Source: Parascedosporium putredinis (Eukaryota > Ascomycota > Sordariomycetes > Microascales > Microascaceae). From it: DNA of 64,000 nt. Of the stretch, positions 36,078 through 47,404 are shown piece by piece. Numbering within the stretch: the stretch's first letter is position 1; each line of letters starts with the position of its first letter. The stretch covers positions 1,736,001 through 1,800,000 of the forward strand of contig CASHTG010000017.1 of assembly GCA_949357655.1 (NCBI GenBank), given 5' to 3'. Under the pieces are notes generated by a model that saw only the letters and a list, made by a program, of their open reading frames with translations, ran no database searches and was not told the DNA's origin. A program made the translations under genes and the position numbers.

Positions 36078-38445
36078 CTAAAATGACAAAAATGTTTAGT
36101 AGCGGCGCGACAGTTGGGATAGTTGACCACCAACACGCATTCATTCTCGGTCGCGCAATGGCAAAACGATGGATGAAGCGACGTGAAATTAGGGGAGTAC
36201 GCGGGAGAGCATCCGCGCCAAGTCCAAAACCAAGGGGAAAGGGGTAGGATGAAGATGAAAATCTGAAAAAGGAAGACAAAACGAAAGGAATCGATGGCAA
36301 AGAATCTTGAGAGAGGGCTCGTACATGGAAAAATGAATGGCGTGCGGCGTGATGCCAGCCCCCAGAATGGAAATTCTCCCCCGCTATATCAAGCTTGAAA
36401 GCTTATCATAGAGGATGGATAGCAAAAGAAGGGCGTGCGAATGAAATGGTGCAGTTGAGACCGTTGGACACCGCAGACCGTCGCGTGGTGTTGGGGTAAA
36501 GAGGAGTTGAGTTCTCCTGTCGCTCTCAAACTCAAACTAATGGGCTGCGGTTGAAGCGCTGCGAATAGCGATATGTTGTGTCCAGCGAATGTCTGGAAAG
36601 AAGGAGAAAGATATCAAAGGGACGACGTGCTTACTCGTCGAGTCGAAATCGATGCTAGGCTGCTTGTATTGGATGCCGAATTCGATAGACGCGATGTAGT
36701 GTTGAAGTTTTGGGGATTGAAGATTGGGCAAGGAAGTGAAATCTCTCCGGGACTTTGAGAGTGGTACAGCTGTGTACAAAGTACTTTGCCTGGCGGTTCG
36801 GGTCCACCGTTAGCGTGGGTTCAATGTTGTTTGGGGATCCTCTGAACTGCTCGGCTAGCGTGGTACGAAGTACTTGGCTGGAACCCGTTCCACTTGAGAG
36901 TGGAGCGGGAAGGGATAATCAACGCCTGTTGGATGCTTGATTGAGAGGTGTGGACTACATAATCGCACTGGGCAGGTCACCCTAGGATGTGCGTGCACTC
37001 CATCGCAAAAAGAAAAGAAAAAGAAGGTACGTACTTTATTTTGTCCCAATGTGCCCGGTGCCTCCAGAGAAGGGTGGTCTTGGTGGCGTCCCTGAAGTAC
37101 AAAGTACCAGGAGTCAAAATGCCAGATGCCAGGTGCCAAAGCGAAACTTTGGGGCTAATTGGCTGATATAGACCCGTCCACCACAAGCACTTGGGGCCTT
37201 GGGGGACACCTGGGAGCACCTGGGCGCATACCCGTGCTTGCAAAAGAGTGGAAAACAGATGGCGGCGTTGCGGATTTCAGCCAGTACCTCAAGGTCTTGC
37301 AGGGGTTTCCGGCCCGTTCACAAGGCTTCACTGATTACTGCATAGGCTTGTCGAAACCCCTGTGCAGCATTACAAGTACTTGTTCAGACAACCAAACAAA
37401 GGAAAATTGGACAAGTGCAGGCTGGCTTGTTGGACTTTGTTGATTGGATCACTTCCTACCCCAGATCAAAATGAGCGCAGAAAGGGCATTCAGCTGTATA
37501 GAGAGGTAGAACGAAAAGAAGAAGAAAAAAAAGGGTTCAAGAAACCAAGACAGACATCCTCCTCCCTTGCCGGCGGAAGGACACTGGTGATAATTAGGAG
37601 GTAGAGATGGTGTCCTCGAACTGGACAAGGACAAAGTAGGGTTCAACGGCACGATGGCAGGACACAAAATTCGCGATGCATGTCTGTCGGCAGAGGCAAG
37701 AAATCCGCCGCATGGCCCCATGCTAAGGACTCTTTAGGCTTTGCACAAGGGCCGCGGCGGAGGGTTGTACATTGAATTATGGGGTACTACCTCATTCCTC
37801 AAAAGAAGCCAGTTCGAAGGACTGGAATGGTTGTGCAGGATCTCATCCGGCGCTAAGCCCTTACGAGATGCAGGGCCAGCGCGATTAGGTAACCTAGAAT
37901 TCTCAAACTTGACACACGAGCAGGAGCAAGCGGAAGAGATGGTCATTTACCGAGTAGTACTAGCCGTATTGAGGCGAGAGGCGAGAGGCAGAGAGCACGC
38001 ATGAGGACAGGGCAGACTTTGCCGGCTGAGGGGCCTGCCAGTAGGCTTTTGGCATCAGATATCCTGCTGATCGTTCATCGCCTAGACGGACCTAGAAGAT
38101 GTGCTTCTTTGAGGGAGTATTTCGGACCCGAAAAGGCAGCGGAGTCTCACAACCCTAGAGTACAAAGTATGTACGGTGCAGCCGGCGCATCCTCCAGCGT
38201 TGGGCGAGTGGTGCTGCTTTTAGAACCTTTCTACCTCGATTAGTCACAAACAACCACAAGTTGATAACCTTCGCCGAACCGGGCCTTGTGCGATTCTAGT
38301 CATTGTTGAAATTTTATGTCTCTCAAGCTGGCGTAGTTTTGAGCCCTCATGCACAACCTAGCTCCAGGGCAGAATTGAACCCTAGACGGACAACCCCTTC
38401 CATCTTTGAGAGGGTGTGTCTTGTGAGCAGCTGACTCCCGTTACC
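36078..38445. promoter_or_regulatory. Divergent region between SNT1 and deoxyhypusine synthase
   Basis: About 2.4 kb. The unresolved first exon of SNT1 probably lies between 36080 and 36600; a CGCTACTAAAC branch-like site just upstream of the 36077 acceptor supports an intron there. From about 36770 to 38180 the sequence is unusually rich in GTAC-containing words (AAGTACTT, CAAAGTAC, GGTACGTAC). No protein-like frame is supported. Confidence 0.5.
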
Positions 38446-39705
38446 ATGGCCAGCCCTCAAAATCAACCCCGGCTGCGGCCACGGACGCCGTCTTAGTACC
38501 TTCTGATGAGATGCCGAAGGACGCCCAGAGAGTTGAGGAACTCGACTTTAACAAACTCAAGCGCCCGATTACCGCGGAGGATCTTCTAGAGGGGATGCGC
38601 CACATGGGTTTCCAGGCAACTTCCATCGCCGAGGCCGTGCGCATCATCAATGACATGGTAGTTTACCCCGCCGAAACAGCCAATATCTTTCGAAGCTGTC
38701 ACTCGAAGAAAGAAAAACCCCGGTCTCTTTTTTTCTAGGTTTCTAACGAGTTGTGTAGAGAGCCTGGAGAGATCCTGAAACCGGGGAGAAGACAACCATA
38801 TTTCTTGGATATACCTCAAACCTAATCTCTTCGGGAATGCGAGCGGTTTTACGATGGCTGGTTGAGCACAAGCATGTTTCATGCATCGTCACTTCCGCTG
38901 GAGGAGTGGAGGAGGACTTCATCAAATGCCTTGGGGATACGTACATGTCCTCTTTTAGCGAAAGGGGTGCGGAGTTACGAGCCAAGGGGCTAAACAGGAT
39001 CGGTAATTTGATTGTTCCCAACTCAAACTATTGCGCCTTTGAGGATTGGGTGGTTCCTATCTTGGATAAGATGCTCGAAGAGCAGGAGGAAACCAAGAAC
39101 TCGGAAGAGCCGGTAAAATGGACGCCCTCCAAAGTTATCCATCGACTGGGCAAGGAGATCAACGACGAACGATCCGTCTACTACTGGGCATACAAGAACG
39201 ACATTCCCGTCTTCTGCCCCGCCCTGACAGACGGAAGTCTGGGAGACATGCTCTACTTTCACACATTCAAAGCCTCGCCCCTCCAGCTCACGATAGATAT
39301 CGTCCAGGATATCCGGGCCATTAATACGATCTCGGTAAGGGCGAAGCGCGCTGGCATGATCATCCTGGGTGGCGGCGTGGTCAAGCATCACATTGCCAAC
39401 GCCTGCCTAATGCGTAATGGCGCTGAACATGCCGTTTACATAAATACCGGTCAAGAATTTGACGGCAGTGATGCCGGTGCCCGCCCCGACGAGGCTGTAT
39501 CGTGGGGCAAGATCAAGGTCGGTGCAGACCACGTCAAGGTTCGTACGCACCCACATAGCTGGCGCCGTGGCTTCTTGGCGAAAGTCACCGCACGCTTTAT
39601 GTCCTCTTATTGCTGATGCTTAGGTATTGACGATTCTTTTAGGTATATGCTGAAGCGACAACATGTTTCCCGTTCATCGTGGCCAACACCTTTGCAAAAG
39701 ACTAG
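38446..39705 (+). CDS. DYS1: Deoxyhypusine synthase
   Basis: Deoxyhypusine synthase transfers the aminobutyl group of spermidine to one lysine of eIF5A, using NAD, the first step of hypusine formation. Exons 38446-38657, 38759-39538 and 39643-39705 give 351 residues. Landmarks are FNKLKRPITAEDLLEGMRHM, TTIFLGYTSNLISSGMRAV, CIVTSAGGVEEDFIKCLGDT, IPVFCPALTDGSLGDM, GMIILGGGVVKHHIANACLM and DEAVSWGKIKVGADHVKVYA. The last contains the active-site lysine (in WGK), and an EFDGSDAGARPDEA loop precedes it. The final intron has a less usual GTTCGT donor. One frame break, one C short, lies at the C4 run 38467-38470 in the non-conserved N-terminus, so an alternative start at the in-frame ATG 38511 is possible. 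Confidence 0.95.
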
Positions 39706-40144
39706 ACTGGCCACTTAGCGGTGGAAGGTGGGGAGGAAACCGCCGGCAGGGAATAAAACGGAAGAGGAACTGATATACCCTATCGCTAGAGTTGGGCCTG
39801 AACTAGAGAAAGAAAAGAAAACCATCGTATATCTTGCCAGGTTACAGGTAGATAAAATGCATCAAAGGCGTTCAAAAGTCAATAAAAAATCATTGATGAG
39901 TTGGAAGCAACGCAACATAAATTGAAGAAACCACAGCTCTCTCCCCACCACCAAGCCGAGTTGGTGGTGTTGATGCATTAGTCAGCAACAAAAGCTTAGT
40001 TCAAAGACAATGAACAAGCTTCGAGGACCAGACCCAGCACACATCATCTTCCCACCTCTTGAAGGGGACCTCGACTAAAGGCTGACCCCACCGCAGTACG
40101 CTCCCGGATTTCTAGGCCCTTGATCTAGGGACAGCCAGGCCGAT
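39706..40144. other. Intergenic, DYS1 to CWC27
   Basis: About 440 bases of 3' flank and promoter between two plus-strand genes; no gene is seen. Confidence 0.5.
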
Positions 40145-41760
40145 ATGTCGGCGATCTATAACCTTGAGCCACAGCCCACGGGCTCGGTCATTCTGCATAC
40201 CACGATTGGCGAACTCTCCGTCGAACTCTTCGCAAAGCAAACGCCGCTGACATGTCGGAACTTTTACAACTGTGCATGGACGGATACTACGACGGCACAA
40301 TATTCCACCGCCTCGTTCCAGGGTTCATTCTACAAGGTGGTGATCCGACTGGGACTGGCCATGGCGGCGAGTCTATCTACGATGCGGGCGCGCTTAGCGG
40401 CGACCTTGATCCGTGGCCGATGGACATGCGTCGCGGGAAAAACGCAGGACCCACTGGAATCGGATTCAAGGATGAATTTCACTCGCGTCTCAAGTTCAAC
40501 CGACGAGGCCTCCTCGGCATGGCGAACGAAAGCACGCCCGACACGAACGGCAGCCAATTCTTCTTTACGCTTGACAAGGCCGACGAGCTTACGGGCAAGA
40601 ATACTCTCTTCGGAAGGATAGCGGGTGATACTATCTATACACTCACAAAGATTGGAGAGTCGGAGGTCGACGAGGCCACGGAGCGCCCGCTGTACCCCGT
40701 CAAGATCGTCAAGGTCGAGATACTAGTGAACCCGTTCGAGGGCATGATAGGGCGGGCTCGCCAGGCACCCGTTGCTCAGAGGACGATTGTGGTTGAACGA
40801 AAAAGAAGAGGAAGGGCGGAAGCAGTTGCTCAGCTTCGGGGACGAGGAGGGCGAAGAGGAGGAGCTGCCGATCCTGAAGAAGCCCAAGTTCGACACGAGG
40901 ATTGTTATGGATGACGGCGCCGATGCTCCCCAAGCACAGAAAATACGGCCGAAAAGAAGAAAAAAAGAAGAAGAAGGACCAGTCACCAGAACCTTCACAA
41001 CCGACTACTACGGAAGATACTATACCTCATCAGTCGGCGAAGCCTGTTGCCGAAGAGAAAGTCAAGCGAGAATCAAAGCGTTACGAGTCATACTCCCCAG
41101 AACCTGAGCCTCCGCGGAGGAGAACAGCACTGGAGAAGACGAACGATGAGATTGCGGCGCTCAAGGCATCCATGAAACGAACCGTGCACACACCGCAGGA
41201 AGTTGTGAGGGAACAAAAGAAGTCTGCTCTAGAGCAGATGCTCTCAGGGACTGCGGTCAAGGGAGGAAGGAGGAGAGGGCGCCAGAACGTGAACGAGGAT
41301 CAGCGATCAGTCGATATCATGGTGGGCTGGGAGATGAAGTTGAAGACGGCACAACCGGATAAGGAGAAGCGCCCGCAGCGGGATGCGGAGATGGAGAGCC
41401 GCGATAAGGACGCCGCGGACGACGACGATGAGGGAGACAAGTGCGATTTGCACTTTGTGCCAAATTGCCAAAGTTGCCGAGCCTGGGACACGAAGGAGCA
41501 GGGCGAAGAGATCGGCGATGAGGGATTCATGGCACATACGATGAATTGCAAGGCTGATAAGCTGGGCAAGGACCTGAGCTACCGCAAGAAAGCCGAAGAG
41601 GAGCTCATCGTTATTGATCCCCGGGCTAAGGCGCTCTCTATTAAGGAGCAGAAAAGGCAAATCGCGAGGCTCGGGCGGGGAAGTCTGGTCGCGAGTGGGA
41701 TAGAGCAAGGAATGCCCAGATGGCTCGGGCGGCTTCAACCGCGGGTAGGGGGCAGTGTAA
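40145..41760 (+). CDS. CWC27: CWC27-type spliceosomal cyclophilin
   Basis: Cwc27 is a cyclophilin-like protein of the activated spliceosome that works with Cwc22/EJC factors. No intron is needed; with five frame breaks counted the length is 538 residues. Residues 1-180 form the cyclophilin domain: YNLEPQPTGSVILHTTIGEL, FHRLVPGFILQGGDPTGTG, GLLGMANESTPDTNGSQFFF and GKNTLFGRI. The tryptophan of active cyclophilins before the GK turn is not seen here, as in CWC27 proteins with poor isomerase activity. The tail is charged and helical with CDLHFVPNCQSCRAWD and a REWDRARNAQMARAAS end. Breaks: T4 40262-40265, A4 41652-41655 and G5 41748-41752 are one base short; the A-rich runs near 40800 and 40950-40970 have the opposite sign. 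The stop at 41758 depends on the last break. Confidence 0.92.
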
Positions 41761-43402
41761 GTCACTTATTACGAAATCTGTATCTTGCCTGTACATGTGT
41801 TCGCTATCTAGACCAAATAAAAATGATGATACCCACAAGCTTCAACAAGCCACATGAGTCACATTGAAGGTGCACTCCTTTTATCTCCGCCATTTCGTCG
41901 AGGCTGGAGTACACCCACCCCCATTTGGTAGGGAGGGGGCGCGTCAACGGTATCGCGACAGCTTCCTTTTCGGGTCCAATGGACGATCTAGAAGGTTCTG
42001 TCTCACGAAAAGTTAAGGCCAGATGGCTTTTTAGGAACATTGAACAGTTAGAACCCTGCGATTATGGCCACGCATCCCCATTCAGAGCAGTAACTTTTTC
42101 TTAGTGCTAAAAGAAGAGGGAAATATGCAGATGAAAAGGAAATCTACTAGTTCGTACTTAAAAGAAGTGTATTGCCTACGAAATGTCGTCACCACTTCGG
42201 CGGTTGAAACTCTGCTGTTTTGCAGAACCCAAAACAAGCAGCCATTCAGCGGCCCTAGACCAACCATGGGAAAAACGGTCTTTGTTAGACTAGCCCCTTC
42301 AAAACTTCAAGACTTCAAGACTTCAAGACTTCAAGACTTCAAGACCAGGCTTGCCAGGGTGTTCGTTGTTTCAATTGGCCGACATCCAATAGCACGCCAG
42401 CGATATTGCGGAGCACGGGCAACGAAATTTTGGCTTATCAACACGTGATACCCCAAGTTTTCGATATTTCATCAGCCACTGCTTTGATTGGGTGACTTGT
42501 TCAATTAGAGGGGAACAGCGCCTGGCCGAAGAGCGTTGAAGTGTTTCCCGCCTCCAAAAGGGACCGTTGTACTGGCTCCGGAGCAAGCTGACCTTCTGTC
42601 ACATCCACGGCACAGCTGCCACTGCTCGTTTGGCATTCCAAAGATCAATTTGACCGTTTTCTCAGGCTGAGCGACTTCCCGCCTCATTCTATCCACACCT
42701 CCCGAAATCCTACACGCGCACGCATCGAGGTCCCGCTCCCCGTACACGCAATCAATCGAACCGTCATCCGAGGGCGCCGCCATGAGCACGACATAGCAGC
42801 ATCTCCATCCCCCGAACAACAGGATCAACAGGATCGGTCGAAAGCTCCTCCTGGCCCCACGCGCAACACCAGTCCAAGGGAAAAGAAAATAACAAAACCC
42901 CAGCCCGCCCATTGAAAGTTGGCCTCAAGGCAGAAGGTACTCCTTCTGAAACTAAGAAACGCACCCCTTTGTCTGCTCTTTACTTCGACCTTCCAGGCAT
43001 AATCCCGGTTGCCTTAGATTCGTTTCGCAACTGAATGCGCAGGATTGTCGTCCACCGCCAAAGAGCTCGATACTGAATATCAGGCGCCAGAAGCCTCCCC
43101 TCCGCCGCCAGCCTGGCCTTGTATATATCGCACGCTTCACTTGTTGCCGTCGCGAAGGACCACAGCCCTCTGCCACCACCCATATCGCGCCGTTTCTCGT
43201 GTCGGCCAAGGCCATAACTGGTTTCTCGCTACTCAGAGCGTCTTATCACTTTCGTGTTTGACCCCGCAACCTCTTGTCGTACGCCTCGCGAGTGCCCTAC
43301 TAGCAGGTGCCTGTGACAACAACCAAGTCTCTCCGACCCATCTGACCCGAACCCTACGCCCTCGGGGCGCCACCGATTACCGACTGTTGCATGCAATATT
43401 CC
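41761..43402. promoter_or_regulatory. HSF1 promoter and leader region
   Basis: About 1.6 kb between two plus-strand genes. It contains a perfect five-copy tandem repeat of ACTTCAAG at 42304-42343. I looked for canonical heat-shock elements (alternating GAA/TTC at 5-base spacing) and found no convincing array. No protein-like frame is supported. Confidence 0.45.
42304..42343. repeat. Tandem repeat, ACTTCAAG x5
   Basis: Five exact copies of an 8-base unit lie about 1.06 kb upstream of the HSF1 start codon and 0.55 kb beyond the CWC27 stop. Eight-base periodicity is not a codon multiple, which fits non-coding DNA. Confidence 0.95.
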
Positions 43403-45715
43403 ATGTCGTCGCCGAACCAGAGGAAGAGACCCGCCCCGGGCGCATCACCATCCATTGCAATGCAACCCATAGATCAGCAGTTTGGAAGTGCGGATCCCGT
43501 CGTCAAATGGTCGGGCCAAGATAACTCGGGTTTTGTTGAGGATGCTTCTTCTCATGGCCTCAGCTCGTACGGCCTTCAACAAGTCCCTACGCAGTTTCCA
43601 CAGCCCATTCCCGCTACGCCATCTAACATGCTAGCGCGCCGGACCATGAACCGTGCCTTGGTTCCCACGGGACCTCGAGCCAACTTTGATACCAACACAG
43701 ACCCCTGGACCAGCCTTGTCGCGGCGGATCCGAGCAGTCTAGATCAAGTGCCTGGTTCCGAGGTGAGCGAACTAGAAAGCTTACAGCAGCTGGAGCAGAT
43801 GGCCTCGAAAGCCAAGCGGGACGCGGAGGCGAAGCGCAAACAGATCCCGCCCTTCGTGCAAAAGCTTAGCAGGTAAGCCGCACCCACTTTCTCAGTTTTA
43901 AGTCCATTACTAACAAAATGTGCCCTAGCTTTTGAACGAGGGTAAAAACCAGGACTTGATCAAATGGTCCGAAAAGGGGGACTCTTTCATCGTTGTGGAC
44001 GAAGAGGAGTTTGCCAAGAAGCTCATTCCAGAACTCTTTAAGCACAACAACTACGCTTCATTTGTACGGCAGCTGAATATGTATGGGTTCCACAAGCGCG
44101 TGGGACTATCGGACAATTCCATGAGGGCGAGCGAACGAAAGAACAAGAGTCCCAGCGAATACTCTAATCCCTATTTTAGGAGGGGTACCCTAACCTACTT
44201 TGGCTCATTACCAAGCCAAAGAGCAACAGCAAGGCGAAGAAGCCGAACAAATCCACGGACCCCGACGCTGACAGCGACGAGGAACCAACGTCACCGGTGG
44301 GCCAGCCATCGTATCCAGCCCTGCCCTTCAACATGTCGCTCTCCGAGCCCAACAACGGGCTGAAGAAGAAGGAATTGGCCTTGATCCGTGACGAATTCAA
44401 GAAAATCCGCGATCACCAGCAGGTCATCCTTACGCGGATGCAGCGGCTCGAGCAGAACCAGCAGCGTATCGAGCAGCAACAGCGGGCTCAGGCGCAAAAG
44501 GATCAACGCGTTGACGAGATCTACCGGCTCTTTATGCGCCACGAGAACTCGCTGCAGAGCATGATGCAGATCCTGGTTTATCACTTCAAGAAGACGCTTG
44601 AGGATAATAAGTCGGCGCAGCAAATCAAAGACATCATGTCAACGGGCTTCCTCCCGGGCAACCACGGAACGCATGGCATTGTCGAACTCGACGATTTCAT
44701 ACAGAGTCAACCTAAATCTCCTAGCCCCATGGGCGTCGTACCTAAGAGGGCGAGGGCGCTTCTAGAGGCTCCCCCATGTCTGGAAATGTTCGGACAGTCC
44801 CCCTCTCCCGCATCCGCTCAGGGCTTCTCGGGCCCAGAGATGGGCAGTGTGACGGAGATCGTTGACCCATCCCCCGCCGACACAACCTCCCCATACCTAC
44901 CCTCTGACCTATCTCCCAGCTCCCAAGAGAAGCTGATAAGAATGCTCCACGACGCCAGCGCGAATGTGGGGTCGAGCTCCATGGCGAACGCGAATATTGC
45001 CAACCCTCAACCAATCCCCGCACAACCTGCTCCTCAGCTAGGTCGACGACCCAACGCCACGGCCGCGCCAGTGCCCGGCATGCCCCGAGCTTCCGCAGCT
45101 AGCGTTCCAAACGCGAACATGTCCGTCCCCCATTCGACCACTGCCCCTCCCGTCATGCCGCCCGCGGCCGCGGCTTCTACCATCCCTCCTCCACCGACCG
45201 CGTCACCCGATCTTTCCCAACTTGCGGGAAACATCCTCGACCCGTCGCAGTACGCCGCTGCGCTGGCCAGTATTCCGGCAGGCCTAGAACCAGGGATGAA
45301 CATGAGCGCAAAAGAATTCGACAATCTCAAGAGGCTCCAGGCGGCGCAGGATCAGCAGATCCAAATGCTCGGGTCCAAACTCGCTCCCCTGAGCCCTTCA
45401 GGCCAACTTCCAGGCTTCACCGGATCTGGCGACAGCAACGAGTATTTCTCGGGCGCCAACTTTGACCTCAACGATCCCACTTTCAACGAGTTCATCAACT
45501 CAGATCCCTTCAACGCGGACCATTCCGACATGGCGAACGCGGCCGTGACTGGGGACGACTTTGGACACGACTTTGACTTCAGTCTACTAGACCACCATGA
45601 CGGTACGGACGCGAACAATACCACAAGCCCTGGAGGAACGGAAGAGATTCCTCGCGACGACCTCGGTAATGTTGCCAACCCGGACCGTGGCTCTAAACGA
45701 CGCAAAATCCAGTAG
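43403..45715 (+). CDS. HSF1: Heat shock transcription factor HSF1
   Basis: Trimeric activator that binds heat-shock elements. Exons 43403-43872 and 43929-45715 give 752 residues. I prefer the ATG at 43403 (MSSPNQRKRPAPGASPSIAM) over the in-frame ATG four codons upstream; this is a choice, not proof. About 150 variable residues precede the winged-helix DNA-binding domain (IPPFVQKLSSFLNEGKNQDL, KHNNYASFVRQLNMYGFHKR), which the single intron (CTAAC branch site) splits near its start. A leucine/glutamine heptad region for trimerisation follows (IRDEFKKIRDHQQVILTRMQ, then QRIEQQQ). The rest is a Ser/Pro/Ala-rich activation region with an acidic end (DLNDPTFNEFINSDPF, GDDFGHDFDFSLLDHHDG) and a basic C-terminus SKRRKIQ. 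Two breaks, each one base short: T4 at 43930-43933 and G4 at 44182-44185. Confidence 0.95.
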
Positions 45716-46810
45716 AACTATTTTGCTGCGCTGGATGCGGATGGTCGTGCCGGGTCACCTTCGGTGCACGGCAAGCAATCGGAGCTTGGGTAACCTTGAC
45801 CCTCGTTACCTTCTAGACCGGGTGCGTCGCAGTGCGTGCCTTTTGTCGGGAAAAGCGGGTCTAATGGGTGTCTTGTGTGATAGTGGCACCGGGTGGTGCT
45901 GCGTGTATATGCGGCGTTTTGCTAATATGTCCACGGGCGGCTTACCGAGATGGAAAAATCGGATGTGATATTCTTCTTTCGACTTGGCCTTCTTTCCTTT
46001 CTTTTACTTCTCTTGGTAGCATGGAAGGGGATTGAATTTTGTCCTATTGCCTTTTTTTTCTTTTTTTCTTTTCATTTCCGTCATGTGGAAAGGCGTCGCG
46101 ATGAGCGGGCAATGGAGGGAAAGGCTTTTCAGCATTCGCAAGAACCATGGGAGCGAACAAACGGCTTTGATACCCACTTCAAACAAAAAAGAGAGAGTAA
46201 AGAGAATCATACACGGGAAAGCTGGCATTCATTTCCTCGAGATCTCTCCCCCTGTTGAGATTACCGAGGGGCCTCATAGAAGACATAAACCGAAAAAGAT
46301 AAATTATGTACAAACTGTGTCTCCTCTCTACCCCTGCCGGTAGCATCCTTGGAAGAAGCCTCACCTTGGATTGGCTTGGAGGAATACGATTAATGGTGAA
46401 GTTGAGAAAGTTTGAAGATGGTGCTCTTTACCGAGAAAAAGTTGGTGACTACCTCGGTATTCTGAGAAAACCTTCAAATCCTCGAAGTATTTGGTTTGAT
46501 GAGTTGGGCTCATAGGTAGAACCAATAATAGAGGCTTATCAGATTAGGAAAACACCCTTCACAGCTTCAAACAACCTATCCTTTTCCCACTATCCTCAAA
46601 GCACGGTGCGATGTGACTTGTCACTACGTGTACTCGCACGATCTCCTTGTTGGAACACAAGTCTATTCGGGGGTATATTTTTAAAAAACAAGAGCCTCTG
46701 CCGGAAGCTCCAAAGATATCGCAAGCACAACATAACATGCCTGCGATCCTTCTCTCACGCGACTAAAACCATTTTTTCAACCCTTTAAAGGGGCTCTCCC
46801 TTATCCCACG
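45716..46810. other. Convergent 3' flanks, HSF1 and PPIL3-type cyclophilin
   Basis: About 1.1 kb between facing stop codons. T-rich around 45960-46080. No gene is supported. Confidence 0.5.
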
Positions 46811-47404
46811 CTAAGACGCCAGAGGGTTCGCATGGATCGTCACGCTCTCTATCCTGACCTCCTCCTTTGGCCTATTCTTCTTATCCACCTCCACCTTTTC
46901 TATCTTGGCCAGCGCCGCAAGGCTGTCGTCGCCCAAGACCTTGCCGAAGACGGTGTTGAGGCCGTCGAGGTGGGGGCTTTATCGAGCAGGATGAAGAACT
47001 GCGAGCCGTTGGTGTCGGGGCCCTTGTTCGCCATGGAGACGACGCCGCGGGCGGTATGGCGAAGACCGGGGCGGAGCTCGTCGGCAAACGTGCCGCCCCA
47101 TATGGAGCGGCCGGCCTTGGGGTTCTCGGGGTGGGGTTCCCGGGCCCGCCGGTCTGGATCATAAAGTTGGGAATCAGTCGGTGGAAGGGGAGCGGTCGTA
47201 GTAGCCGGAGGCGCAGAGCGCGAGGAAGTTCTGCGCACGGGGGTTGGTTAGGCATGCTAGGTTTTACCAAGTATTTCTCTTTAGGGAAATGGCCCGTTTC
47301 GAGCGAGTGACCTTGGCTTTGCTTACCTCTGCGGTTTTGGGGACGCTTTCGCAAAAGACCTCGACTTTGATGTCCCCGTGCGTGGTGTGAAGTGTGACTG
47401 ACAT
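46811..47404 (-). CDS. PPIL3-type peptidyl-prolyl cis-trans isomerase (cyclophilin)
   Basis: Small single-domain cyclophilin of the PPIL3/cyp10 group, found with spliceosomes in animals. Exons 47404-47327 and 47230-46811 give 166 residues, the usual size. It opens MSVTLHTTHGDIKVEVFCES, followed by the NFLALCASGYYD line, FHRLIPNFMIQTGG with the catalytic arginine, WGGTFADE, GVVSMANKGPDTNGSQFFIL and LDGLNTVFGKVL. Three frame breaks, each one base short on the coding strand, occur at 47187-47190 (G run), 47139-47141 (C run) and 46972-46976 (G run). Counting them restores a continuous reading from start to TAG. It lies about 5 kb from the other splicing-related cyclophilin, CWC27. Confidence 0.94.

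Noticed and set aside
38350..38400. tRNA-like GAATTGAACCC word on the minus strand
   Set aside because: The bases flanking the apparent T loop do not pair and no acceptor, D or anticodon arms fit.
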